DNA of 64,000 nucleotides, from the NCBI GenBank assembly GCA_024275165.1, contig JAJRZQ010000012.1:209077-273076 (forward strand), read 5' to 3'. A program made the position numbers and the translations under genes. This DNA comes from a bacterium (GTDB lineage: Bacteria; SAR324; XYD2-FULL-50-16). Position 1 is the first letter of the stretch; each line of letters opens with the position of its first letter. Shown one piece after another: positions 16,762 through 24,990 of this stretch. Below the pieces are notes generated by a model, which worked only from the letters and a program-made list of their open reading frames with translations, did no database searches and was not told where the DNA came from.

Positions 16762-18176
16762 CCGGCTAATCCGATAGGCATTTTGGGGCCCAATCCGGCT
16801 TTAAAAAAGAGCAACCGCTCGCTCAAAGCGGCTCCCCAAGCGCTCAGGGCAATGAATAAAAAGAAGTAGCTATTCCATAGGGGGGAATAAAGGGCCCAAG
16901 GCAAGAGGCACCCCCACAGCACCCTTTGTTTCCATAAAGCGGCTAAAGGCCCCTGCATGAGTTGAACGCTCTTTTGGGCCAATCCGCTTTTGGCTTGCAT
17001 GAAACTCGCCAACTCGATGCCGAGCAAGCCGCCGCCAGAAAGCGAGATCAGGCCCAAAACCAAAGTGAATTCATTGGCCTGTGCCCATAGTAGAGCTAAG
17101 ACCGAGCCTAAACTGAAGGCGGTGAGATAAAACCCCAGCAGGGTACGGGCCCTGTTCCAGTGGGGCCGAGGGGTTTGCAGGTAGAGGTTGGCGGAACACC
17201 AAACCCCGGCCGCCCCGGCGCAGAGGGTCGCCCCCTTGACTGCCTCGGTGATTGCCTCTAGGGGAAACAACCAACGCAAAAGGATGGTGGCCAGGGCTAA
17301 ATGGGCGTATAAACCAAAGCTTAAGACTTCTCGACTGATCCACGAGGTTCTCCAGCCTAAAATAGCCCGAAAGGCAAAGGTTGGGCGACCGAGATGCAAT
17401 AAACTGGCATTGAGACCGACAAAGCCGAAAGCGAGGCTGAGAAGCTCGAACTTTTGCGCTTCCCGCAAAAAGAAGGAGACCCCCCACAAGCCGACGGAAG
17501 CCTGGGTGAGCAGCAGCATTACGACTAAGGGCCAGTGGGTTGCCTCCGGCTCGCGGGTTTTATCGAGGGAGGAAAAGGTTTTCAGGGTCTTTGATTTCTC
17601 TCGGTATTTTGTCGCGGGCTCGGTAAAGGTGATTTCGGCCTCGGGGCTGAACCCAGGGGTTCCCTTCGAGTGGTCTTGGATCTCGCTTTTTGTACGAATC
17701 ACCACCTTTAGAGCCTCATTGGGGCAGGCTTGCACGCAGGCGGGTTCTTCATTCACCGCTAAGCGCTGTTGACAGAGGTCGCACTTGCGGACGATCCTCA
17801 AGGCGGGTATCCATTTCGGCGCGTCATAGGGGCAGCGCAAAAGGCAATATTGGCAGCCGATGCATTGGTCGTCGAGATGTTTTACGATACCGGTGAGGGT
17901 GTCTTTTTCATAGGCCAAGGTGGGGCACCCGCTCATGCAGGCGGGGTCGAGGCAATGGTGGCATGAAGTGGTAATGGTTTGGTTGAAACTCGTTGCTTCC
18001 CCTTGTACCTGGGCTATCCCAATCGAGCGCCAGCTTTCTTCGGGTTCCAAACCGTTTAGGCTGTGGCAGGCGGTCACGCAGCCTTTGCAGCCCGTGCAAA
18101 GTTTTAGATCAACCTCGAAGGCGTATTGTTCCCCTTTTTGGGGCAGCCGCTGGGGGATTAAAGAGAGAGCGTTCAT
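16758..18176 (-). CDS. Fused DmsB-DmsC-type electron transfer subunit
   Basis: This 472-residue protein joins a four-cluster ferredoxin domain to a membrane anchor. Sixteen cysteines form four groups: 27/30/33/37, 72/75/80/84, 105/108/111/115 and 132/135/147/151. This is the pattern of DmsB/NrfC electron-transfer subunits. After a ~60-residue linker, residues ~215-470 contain about eight hydrophobic helices resembling DmsC, the quinol-oxidising anchor of DMSO reductase. It is coupled to nasA by a 4-base overlap, so it probably feeds quinol electrons to nitrate reduction, replacing the usual ferredoxin or NADH-dependent donor. No twin-arginine signal is present on either subunit, so the complex should face the cytoplasm. 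Confidence 0.88.
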   Translation of the reverse strand: MNALSLIPQRLPQKGEQYAFEVDLKLCTGCKGCVTACHSLNGLEPEESWRSIGIAQVQGEATSFNQTITTSCHHCLDPACMSGCPTLAYEKDTLTGIVKHLDDQCIGCQYCLLRCPYDAPKWIPALRIVRKCDLCQQRLAVNEEPACVQACPNEALKVVIRTKSEIQDHSKGTPGFSPEAEITFTEPATKYREKSKTLKTFSSLDKTREPEATHWPLVVMLLLTQASVGLWGVSFFLREAQKFELLSLAFGFVGLNASLLHLGRPTFAFRAILGWRTSWISREVLSFGLYAHLALATILLRWLFPLEAITEAVKGATLCAGAAGVWCSANLYLQTPRPHWNRARTLLGFYLTAFSLGSVLALLWAQANEFTLVLGLISLSGGGLLGIELASFMQAKSGLAQKSVQLMQGPLAALWKQRVLWGCLLPWALYSPLWNSYFFLFIALSAWGAALSERLLFFKAGLGPKMPIGLAG

Positions 18177-18280
18177 GCTTTAAGTTGAGTTGTGGTTATA
18201 TGGCTTTGGGCTTGAGGCCCCGAACAGATCCAAACGAACCCCTGCAAATTTTCGTCTCCTCACGATTACTCCTGGGGTGG

Positions 18281-18306
18281 CCTCCCTTTGGGGGAGGAAT
18301 CTTTTA
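18281..18306 (+). terminator. Terminator-like hairpin upstream of nir promoter
   Basis: The 6-bp stem CCTCCC/GGGAGG with a 5-base loop is followed by AATCTTTT, so in the plus direction it looks like a weak intrinsic terminator. It sits next to one copy of the CACGATTACTCCTG repeat. It might end a short rightward transcript or belong to the leftward leader. Confidence 0.35.
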
Positions 18307-18374
18307 ATTTGCAATTTGGATACCCTTTGAATTATCTTTTATTATCAATTAGTTGATGATCCAAACTGGATGAC

Positions 18375-18389
18375 AGAATTGACAATTCT
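18375..18389. promoter_or_regulatory. 15-bp perfect palindrome, possible operator
   Basis: AGAATTG-A-CAATTCT is a perfect inverted repeat with 7-base arms around one base, in the middle of the divergent nas/nir region. It could be a regulator site. AT-rich DNA produces palindromes by chance, so support is moderate. Confidence 0.4.
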
Positions 18390-18452
18390 CATCTATTTGG
18401 CATTCTTACCACTAATGACAAGAATTAATTCAATAGCTTGCATATATATGTA

Positions 18453-18477
18453 TCAAATAATAGATATTTTTATTTGA
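18453..18477. promoter_or_regulatory. Inverted repeat overlapping nirB -35 box
   Basis: TCAAATAA and TTATTTGA form perfect 8-base arms separated by 9 bases. The right arm overlaps the -35 element TTGACA of the nir promoter, the classic place for a repressor or a class II activator site. Confidence 0.5.
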
Positions 18478-18502
18478 CATTTAGGGGGAAATGAGATTTA
18501 AT
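18474..18502 (+). promoter_or_regulatory. nirBD promoter
   Basis: TTGACA and TTTAAT are separated by 17 bases; the -35 box is a perfect match and the -10 box has one mismatch. The predicted start near 18509 gives an ~80-base leader before the nirB ATG at 18591. Confidence 0.65.
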
Positions 18503-18537
18503 GAGCCCATCTCCTCCGAATTATCCGCACGATTACT

Positions 18538-18583
18538 CCTGATTTCGTCACCAATCCGGCCTTTGGTCCGGTGTACAAATCAG
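18538..18583 (+). promoter_or_regulatory. nirB leader hairpin masking the ribosome-binding site
   Basis: CCTGATTT at 18538-18545 pairs perfectly with AAATCAGG at 18576-18583. Inside is a second hairpin built from CCGGCC and GGTCCGG with one bulged base. The CAGGA ribosome-binding site just before the ATG at 18591 lies in the 3' arm, so folding would block translation. It could be a protein-binding or ligand-sensing leader. Confidence 0.5.
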
Positions 18584-18590
18584 GAACTCC

Positions 18591-21086
18591 ATGGTTCGTC
18601 TTAGTAAATTGATCGTTATCGGCAACGGTATGGTAGGGGCTAAGTTCTTAGACCTCCTCTGCCAAAGCCCGGCCCGCGAGCTTTATGAAATTCAGGTCTT
18701 TGGCGCTGAGCCCCAACCCGCTTATGACCGGGTTGCCCTCTCGCGCCTCTTTGCCGACGCGACTCCGCAAGATTTAGAACTCTACCCCACCGCTTGGTAT
18801 AAAGAGCAGGGCATTGAACTCCATCTAAACTGCCCTATTGAGCGGTTGGATCTCATTCACAAAACCGTCCAGAGCAAAGAGGGTATCCTTCACCCCTATG
18901 ACAAGTTGGTCATTGCCAGCGGCTCGAAGGCGTTTATCCCTCCGGTGGAGGGGTTGAGCGGGGAAGGGGTCTTTACCTATCGCGATTTGGCGGATGTGGA
19001 TTCCATTCAGACTTACGGGAAAAAACAAAAAAACGCTCTGGTGATCGGGGGAGGGCTTTTGGGGCTGGAAGCGGCAAAAGCCTTAAACGACTTCGGCCTC
19101 ACTGTGACCATCTTGGAAGCGGCACCTCGCCTGATGCCCATGCAACTCGATAATGAGGGCGCCCAAGAATTGCAATCTCAAATCGAAGACCTGGGGCTGA
19201 AGGTGATGACCCAAGCCTTGAGCGAACGAGTCGAGCGGGAAGGGGCGGGTTTGCGGCTCCATTTAAGGGGAGGCAAGGTCTTGCCTACCGATATGATTGT
19301 CGTTTCGGCGGGAATCCGCCCCCAGGACGAGCTGGCACGGCAAGCCGGCTTGGCTCTCGGGGAGCGGGGAGGAATCAAGATCGACCACAACATGCAAACC
19401 AGTGAGCCCAATGTGTTTGCTTTGGGTGAGGTGGCCTCCTTCGCGGGCCAGACCTTCGGGCTCGTGGCGCCGGGTTATCAGATGGCCCGTGCCGCCGTGG
19501 CGGTTTTCAATCAGGAAAAATCACCCTTTGAGTTGCCTAATATATCCACTAAGCTGAAATTGTTGGGTGTCGAGGTAGCCAGTTTTGGGGACGCCTTGGA
19601 AGAGACCCCCGGTTGCGATGCCTTACGGCTTTCCAACCCCGCGGCGGGGATGTATAAAAAGCTGGTTTTTCATCCGGAGGAAAACCGCCTTTTAGGCGGG
19701 GTCTTGGTGGGGGATGTCTCCGAATTTGGAAAGCTCTCCCAACTGGTGCAGCGCGAGGCCGCGCTTCCCCCTAAACCCGAGGAGCTGCTTTTTCCGACAA
19801 AAAGCGACTCCAGCCCGACCAGTTTGGCTTTGCTGCCTTCAAGAACGGTGATTTGCAACTGCGAGAATCTAACCAAGGGCAAGATCATTGAAACCATTCG
19901 TGCCCAAGGGATCACCAATCTGGCCGATTTAAAGAAGGCCACCCGGGGGGGAACCGGTTGCGGAGGTTGCTCGCAACTTCTGACCGACTTGCTCAATTTA
20001 GAGTTGGAAGGCCAAGGAGTAGTGGTCAATAAGTCCCTCTGCGAACACTTTGCTTATACCCGAACTGAATTGTACGCAGAGATCAAAAAAGGGGGATACC
20101 ACCTTTTTAGCGAGGTTTTGTCTCATTTGGGCAGCGGCAAAGGCTGTGAAGTCTGCAAGCCGGTGGTGGCGAATCTTTTGGCCACTTTGTGGAATGATTC
20201 GGTGATGTCGAATAAGGAGATTCAAGATACCAATGACGCCTTTTTGGCTAATATTCAGGTGAATGGCAGTTACTCGGTGATCCCCAGGATGCCCGGGGGA
20301 GAAACCACGGCAGAGGGCTTAATCGCCATTGGCGAGGTGGCCAAAGAATTTAATTTGTATGTCAAACTCACCGGTGGCGAACGGATTGCCCTTTTTGGCG
20401 CCTCTTTGGAAGATCTCCCAAAAATTTGGGGTCGGCTCATTGCGGCGGGTTTTGAATCCGGTCATGCCTATGGGAAGTCTCTCCGTACCGTTAAATCTTG
20501 TGTGGGCTCGACTTGGTGTCATTTAGGGGTGGGGGACTCACTGGATATGGCGGTGACTCTAGAAAACCGCTACAAAAGCTTGCGTGGTCCCCACAAGATG
20601 AAGGGGGCCGCTTCGGGCTGCATGCGGGAATGCGCTGAGGCGAATTGCAAGGATTTTGGTCTGATCGCGACGGAAAAGGGTTGGAACCTCTTTGTCGGCG
20701 GGAACGGCGGAATCAAGCCCCAGCACGGCCAGCTTTTGGCCGCCGACATCACCAAGGAAGAGGCGATTCGCTATATTGACCGTTACCTAATCTATTATTT
20801 CCGCACCGCCGATAAGCTCACCCGCACCTCGACTTGGTTGAGCCTGTTGGAAGGGGGGATTGAACGCCTCAAAGAAATCATCGTTCAAGACTCTTTAGGC
20901 ATTGCCGCGGAACTCGAAGCGGAGATGGAACGCCTCGTGGCCAATCAGCATTGCGAATGGAAACGGCTCTTAGCGGATCCGCCAAAGCTGAGCCTCTTCC
21001 GCCCCTTCTTAAACAGCGACGACAGCGATGAGAGCATCCGCTTTCAAGAAAAACGCAGCCAAGTCGTTCCCCTTTTAACCCCCTAA
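18591..21086 (+). CDS. nirB: NAD(P)H-dependent nitrite reductase large subunit
   Basis: This 831-residue cytoplasmic enzyme reduces nitrite to ammonium. An N-terminal FAD/NAD(P)H domain starts with IVIGNGMVG and contains VIGGGLLGLEAAKAL. A BFD-type [2Fe-2S] domain follows with Cys422, 424, 457 and 460. The C-terminal siroheme/[4Fe-4S] reductase domain has Cys637 and Cys643 (SCVGSTWC) and Cys677 and Cys681 (GCMREC). The length is standard for NirB. The start follows CAGGA in the leader hairpin. Its TAA shares a base with a possible ATG, but nirD probably starts 12 bases later. It works with NirD and receives nitrite from NasA. Confidence 0.97.
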   Translation: MVRLSKLIVIGNGMVGAKFLDLLCQSPARELYEIQVFGAEPQPAYDRVALSRLFADATPQDLELYPTAWYKEQGIELHLNCPIERLDLIHKTVQSKEGILHPYDKLVIASGSKAFIPPVEGLSGEGVFTYRDLADVDSIQTYGKKQKNALVIGGGLLGLEAAKALNDFGLTVTILEAAPRLMPMQLDNEGAQELQSQIEDLGLKVMTQALSERVEREGAGLRLHLRGGKVLPTDMIVVSAGIRPQDELARQAGLALGERGGIKIDHNMQTSEPNVFALGEVASFAGQTFGLVAPGYQMARAAVAVFNQEKSPFELPNISTKLKLLGVEVASFGDALEETPGCDALRLSNPAAGMYKKLVFHPEENRLLGGVLVGDVSEFGKLSQLVQREAALPPKPEELLFPTKSDSSPTSLALLPSRTVICNCENLTKGKIIETIRAQGITNLADLKKATRGGTGCGGCSQLLTDLLNLELEGQGVVVNKSLCEHFAYTRTELYAEIKKGGYHLFSEVLSHLGSGKGCEVCKPVVANLLATLWNDSVMSNKEIQDTNDAFLANIQVNGSYSVIPRMPGGETTAEGLIAIGEVAKEFNLYVKLTGGERIALFGASLEDLPKIWGRLIAAGFESGHAYGKSLRTVKSCVGSTWCHLGVGDSLDMAVTLENRYKSLRGPHKMKGAASGCMRECAEANCKDFGLIATEKGWNLFVGGNGGIKPQHGQLLAADITKEEAIRYIDRYLIYYFRTADKLTRTSTWLSLLEGGIERLKEIIVQDSLGIAAELEAEMERLVANQHCEWKRLLADPPKLSLFRPFLNSDDSDESIRFQEKRSQVVPLLTP

Positions 21087-21097
21087 TGGAGACTTTG

Positions 21098-21421
21098 ATG
21101 AAATGGTATCCCACGATTGCGATTGAGCGGCTGGAGGTTGGTTTTGGCGGCTGCGTCAAACTGGAAGGGCAGCAGATCGCGGTTTTCCGCTATGGCCCAG
21201 AGGAGTTTTACGCTCTTTCGAACTGCTGCCCCCATAAAAAGCAGATGGTGATCGCGAGAGGTCTAATCGGCGACCTCGCAGGAAAACCAAAGGTTGCCTG
21301 CGCTTTGCACAAAAATCAATTTTCCTTAGAAACAGGAAAGTGCCTGAACACCGACTTAAGCAGTCTAAAAACCTATCAAGTTAAATTGGAAGAGGGGCAA
21401 GTCTGCATTGGCTTGCCCTAA
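21098..21421 (+). CDS. nirD: Nitrite reductase small subunit, Rieske-like
   Basis: This 107-residue Rieske-fold protein is the small partner of NirB. Both halves of a Rieske [2Fe-2S] motif are visible: Cys44-x-His46 (CPH) and Cys68-x2-His71 (CALH). Many NirD proteins of enterobacteria have lost these ligands, so this one probably still binds a cluster. I prefer the ATG at 21098 because TGGAG lies 6 bases upstream; an ATG at 21086 would overlap the nirB stop and leave no room for a ribosome-binding site. A strong hairpin follows the gene. Confidence 0.92.
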   Translation: MKWYPTIAIERLEVGFGGCVKLEGQQIAVFRYGPEEFYALSNCCPHKKQMVIARGLIGDLAGKPKVACALHKNQFSLETGKCLNTDLSSLKTYQVKLEEGQVCIGLP

Positions 21422-21482
21422 GCTTATTTTAGTCTTTTTTTTTCCGCTTTTAAGGAATCGAGAGTAAAGCTCCCTTCCTGAA

Positions 21483-21513
21483 CCCCATCAAGCCGCGATG
21501 CGGCTTGATGGGG
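21483..21513 (+). terminator. Strong hairpin after nirD
   Basis: Perfect 14-base arms (CCCCATCAAGCCGC and its complement) surround a 3-base loop, 62 bases after nirD. The T-run after it is poor (TGGATTTT), so it may be a terminator or an mRNA-stabilising barrier that sets lower narK expression. Confidence 0.6.
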
Positions 21514-21606
21514 TGGATTTTCCCTGACCCCATTTTGAAACCTTTGAATTTTTTAATGGTCGATTAATTTTTGAGCCAAGGCTCAGCTTTATGAGGAATT
21601 ATTTTC

Positions 21607-23100
21607 ATGTCTACCCTTATTGGTGAGAGCGAAAAGCTCAATTTATTTTCCTTTACCGGCAAGATCAAGACCCTGCATTTGAGTTGGTTTGCCTTCTTTT
21701 TGACCTTTGTGGTTTGGTTTAATTTTGCCCCTCTGTTGGCTTCGATTCAAGAGACTTTAGGTTTAACGGGGCAGCAGGTTAAGCTCTTGATGATCCTCAA
21801 TGTCGCCTTGACGATTCCCGCGCGTATCTTAATCGGTATGTTGGTGGATAAATTCGGCCCTCGGATAACCTATTCCTTGCTTTTGGCGATTTCCGGGGTG
21901 CTGTGCATGCTCTTTGCCTATGCGGATAGCTTTGAAAAAATGGCCCTGTACCGCTTTTTATTGGGCTTTGTCGGGGCGGGATTCGTGATTGGAATTCGCT
22001 TGGTCGCCGAATGGTTCCCGGCTAAACAAGTGGGTTTGGCCGAGGGGATTTATGGCGGATGGGGGAATTTCGGTTCCGCCGCGGCGGCAATGACCCTGCC
22101 TGCTTTAGCATTGATCTTTGGTGGTGAAGAGGGGTGGAGGCACGCCATCGCCTTGACTGGGGTGATTTCGCTGATTTATTCTTTTGTGTTTTACGCAATC
22201 GTCAGCAACAACCCTAAGGGGACGACCTATTTCAAACCGAAGCAGCTCGGTGCCATGGAGGTGACCAGCAAGGGCGACTTTTTTCTTTACTGCTTGATGA
22301 GCGCCCCTTTATATTTAACCTTAGGGCTGCTGGTTTGGAAGATGTCACCGGTCAATCTTCAATTTTTTACGAACATCGAATCGCTGATTCTTTATGTTGC
22401 CCTCGCCGTGATCTATCTCTATCAAATCTTACAGATTTATCGGGTGAACCGAGGGCTGTTTGGGCCGAACGCTAAGCTTATTCCAGAAGTTCAACGCTAT
22501 CAGTTTCGTCAGGTGGCGATTTTGGATTTAGCCTATCTGGGTACCTTTGGCTCGGAATTGGCGGTGATCTCGATGTTGCCCCTGTTTTTTAAAGATACCT
22601 TTGGGCTTTCGCAGTCCACCGCCGGCCTGCTCGCCTCTGGTTACGCTTTTATGAATCTCTTTGCCCGCCCCGGGGGGGGATTGATCTCCGATAAGTTTGG
22701 CCGGAAAAAAACCGTGTTGATTTTAATGTTGGGGCTCGCGGTGGGGTATGGCGTCATGGGGATGATCGATGGCTCTTGGCCCGTTGCTTTGGCGGTGGTG
22801 ATCATTATGGCCTGTTCTTTTTTTGTGCAGGCTGGCGAAGGCGCGGTCTTTGGAATTATCCCCCTGATCAAGCGTCGCCTGACCGGGCAGATTGCCGGGA
22901 TGGCCGGGGCCTATGGGAATGTAGGGGCGGTGCTTTTTTTAACCATCCTTTCTTTTGTAGAACCCACGGTTTTCTTTTACACTATTTCTGTGGCAGCCTT
23001 TATCACCGTGATTTTGGTCTTTTTTTTCTTAGAGGAGCCTAAAGGCTTTATCTATGAAGAACAACCCGATGGCAGCATCGAAAAGATCGCGGTGCATTAG
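21607..23100 (+). CDS. narK: Nitrate/nitrite transporter, NarK family
   Basis: This 497-residue major-facilitator protein has about 12 membrane helices and imports nitrate and/or exchanges nitrite. The nitrate-signature region GGWGNFGSAAAA and the arginines in FVIGIRLVAEWFP, which bind nitrate in NarK structures, are present. A central loop of about 60 residues, with two extra hydrophobic stretches near residues 230-275, is longer than in the smallest NarK1 forms. The ATG at 21607 follows GAGGAATT. A small dyad (TGAGCC/GGCTCA) lies just upstream. It is placed between nirD and the phosphatase-kinase gene, consistent with a nitrate assimilation role. Confidence 0.94.
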   Translation: MSTLIGESEKLNLFSFTGKIKTLHLSWFAFFLTFVVWFNFAPLLASIQETLGLTGQQVKLLMILNVALTIPARILIGMLVDKFGPRITYSLLLAISGVLCMLFAYADSFEKMALYRFLLGFVGAGFVIGIRLVAEWFPAKQVGLAEGIYGGWGNFGSAAAAMTLPALALIFGGEEGWRHAIALTGVISLIYSFVFYAIVSNNPKGTTYFKPKQLGAMEVTSKGDFFLYCLMSAPLYLTLGLLVWKMSPVNLQFFTNIESLILYVALAVIYLYQILQIYRVNRGLFGPNAKLIPEVQRYQFRQVAILDLAYLGTFGSELAVISMLPLFFKDTFGLSQSTAGLLASGYAFMNLFARPGGGLISDKFGRKKTVLILMLGLAVGYGVMGMIDGSWPVALAVVIIMACSFFVQAGEGAVFGIIPLIKRRLTGQIAGMAGAYGNVGAVLFLTILSFVEPTVFFYTISVAAFITVILVFFFLEEPKGFIYEEQPDGSIEKIAVH

Positions 23101-23123
23101 ATGACAAACAAAGAAAATTATTG

Positions 23124-24836
23124 ATGCGGCAAAATATAATCGTCAAGGCGGGGCAATGTTCCCACGCCGGGATCAAACCCTCCAATCAGGATTGCTGCGG
23201 GATTCGCATTCCTGAGGGTTCGGTTCTAGAATACAAAGGCATTGTCGCCGTGGTGGCCGATGGAGTGGGGAGTTCCGCCGCCGGGCGCGAAGCGAGCGAG
23301 CATTGCGTGAAAAGCTTTATCAGTGATTATTATAGTTCACCGGATTCCTGGGCGGCGCGCCGTTCCGGGGAAACAGTCACCAAGGCGCTCAATTCCTGGC
23401 TTTATAATCAAGGGCAAAAGCTTTATGAAGAAGAATTATCTTTGGCTTCGACCTTGAGCGCTCTAGTATTAAAATCCACGACCGCCTATTTGTTTCATGT
23501 GGGGGATACTCGGATTCAATTGATTCGCCAAGGGGTTTTAAAACCTCTGACCCGAGATCATCATATTATCGCAGGTCCGAAAAAGCGGTATTTGGCCCGG
23601 GCCATGGGGGCCGATAGCCAAGTCAATGTAGATTATTATCAGTTGGACTTACAGCCGCTGGATATCTTTATTCTCACCACCGACGGGGTGCATGAATCCT
23701 TAAGCCCCTTAGAACTCAAGGAATTGGCTTTGGATGAGGGGAACAACCTCGAAGAACGGGCACGCCGCATTGTCGCCCAAGCGGTGGAACGGGGGTCGCA
23801 GGACAATACCACCTGCCAGATTTTGCAGATTGAAAGTTTACCCAATGAGCAGGATGAGGCGTTTTATGAAAAACTCACCGCCTTGCCCTTCCCCCCCCCG
23901 CTCAAGGCCGGCGACCGCTTTGAAGGGTATGAGATTATTAAGGAGCTTCATGCCAGTTCCAAGGTTCAGGTTTATTTGGCTCAAGACTTAGAACAAAAAA
24001 AAAAGGTGGTGATCAAAACCCCTTCCATCAACTATGAGGACGACTTGGCCTATATTCAGCGTTTTACCCATGAGGAATGGGTGGGCAAGGCCCTATCCAG
24101 CCCTCGAGTGTTGAAGGTGCTGGCACCCTCAAAGCGTAAAAATTTTCTCTATTATGTAACGGATTATGTTGAAGGGGAAACGCTGGCCCAGTGGATTTTA
24201 GACCACCCCCTCCCCCCCCTGCAAAGGGTGCGCGAGTTTACTGCCCAGATTATTGAGGGGTTGCGCGCCTTTCAACGCAGAGAGATGGTTCACCAAGATT
24301 TAAAGCCTGAAAATATTTTGCTCGATGCCCAAGGGCAGATCAAGCTGATTGATTTTGGTTGCGTCTTTGTGGCGGGGTTGCAAGAACTCTATTCTCCGGT
24401 GGAAGACAGCCGTATTCAAGGTACGGAGGATTACATCGCCCCGGAGGTGCAAGAGGGCTTTGCCCCCACCTATCAAGCTGATTTGTATGCTTTAGGGGTG
24501 ACGGTTTATGAAATGTTGACGGGGAAAATGCCCTATCCCCCCAAAGGCGACCTGCGTTTACCGGGAAAGCGGGAATACCGCCCAGCCCGTTTGAGCAACC
24601 CTTTGGTGCCCATTTGGATGGATGAGACGATTAAAAAAGCGGTTTGCCCTCAACCTCAATATCGCTATGAGAGTTTTTCTGAGTTTTTTTTCGACCTGAA
24701 TAATCCCAACCCCGCTTTTTTTAAGCATCAGGCTCCCTTGATGGAGCGAGACCCCCTAACCTTTTGGAAGGGCTTTGCCCTTTTGCTTTTTTTGCTCAAT
24801 GTGCTCTGGATTTTTCTTTTGGCCCAGGGGAAATAG
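23124..24836 (+). CDS. PP2C phosphatase / Ser-Thr kinase fusion
   Basis: This 570-residue protein has an N-terminal PP2C-type phosphatase (residues ~1-235, with VVADGVGSSAAGREAS, HVGDTR and TTDGVH), a protein-kinase domain (residues ~265-530) and one C-terminal membrane helix. The kinase has HQDLKPEN (residues 390-397) and IDFG with Asp410, but the glycine loop is degenerate (ELHASSKVQVY) and the usual HRD is HQD. Genes of this design often sit next to narK, nirBD or nasA in proteobacteria, so a role in tuning nitrate assimilation is likely. The ATG at 23124 is preferred over TTG at 23121. The preceding narK stop is 23 bases away. Confidence 0.92.
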   Translation: MRQNIIVKAGQCSHAGIKPSNQDCCGIRIPEGSVLEYKGIVAVVADGVGSSAAGREASEHCVKSFISDYYSSPDSWAARRSGETVTKALNSWLYNQGQKLYEEELSLASTLSALVLKSTTAYLFHVGDTRIQLIRQGVLKPLTRDHHIIAGPKKRYLARAMGADSQVNVDYYQLDLQPLDIFILTTDGVHESLSPLELKELALDEGNNLEERARRIVAQAVERGSQDNTTCQILQIESLPNEQDEAFYEKLTALPFPPPLKAGDRFEGYEIIKELHASSKVQVYLAQDLEQKKKVVIKTPSINYEDDLAYIQRFTHEEWVGKALSSPRVLKVLAPSKRKNFLYYVTDYVEGETLAQWILDHPLPPLQRVREFTAQIIEGLRAFQRREMVHQDLKPENILLDAQGQIKLIDFGCVFVAGLQELYSPVEDSRIQGTEDYIAPEVQEGFAPTYQADLYALGVTVYEMLTGKMPYPPKGDLRLPGKREYRPARLSNPLVPIWMDETIKKAVCPQPQYRYESFSEFFFDLNNPNPAFFKHQAPLMERDPLTFWKGFALLLFLLNVLWIFLLAQGK

Positions 24837-24990
24837 CCCGGTTTTACGAGCGGTTTTTTTTGGGGGGGGCTGACAATGCCCCCTTGCGCGCGATACAAGT
24901 AGGTATAAAGCTTGGTGCCGCCGGCGAGCCAAATCGCAGGCAGCGCCGTACAGCGGGCCACAGGGGGGAAAACCCAAACAAAGGGCTTAT

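Larger units (their letters stand above)
18177..18590. promoter_or_regulatory. Divergent nas/nir control region
   Basis: These 414 bases separate nasA and its partner (leftward) from nirB (rightward). The central part, 18300-18500, is very AT-rich. The region holds two copies of the 14-mer CACGATTACTCCTG (18261-18274 and 18528-18541), a terminator-like hairpin at 18281-18306, a 15-base palindrome at 18375-18389, a TCAAATAA dyad at 18453-18477, a strong promoter at 18474-18502 and a leader hairpin over the nirB ribosome-binding site. No gene is supported here. The density of signals points to nitrogen- or nitrate-dependent control. Confidence 0.75.

Noticed and set aside
24837..24990. Overlapping minus-strand frames after the kinase gene (for example 24728-24961)
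   Set aside because: They run antisense into the kinase gene, have no ribosome-binding site and no family resemblance.
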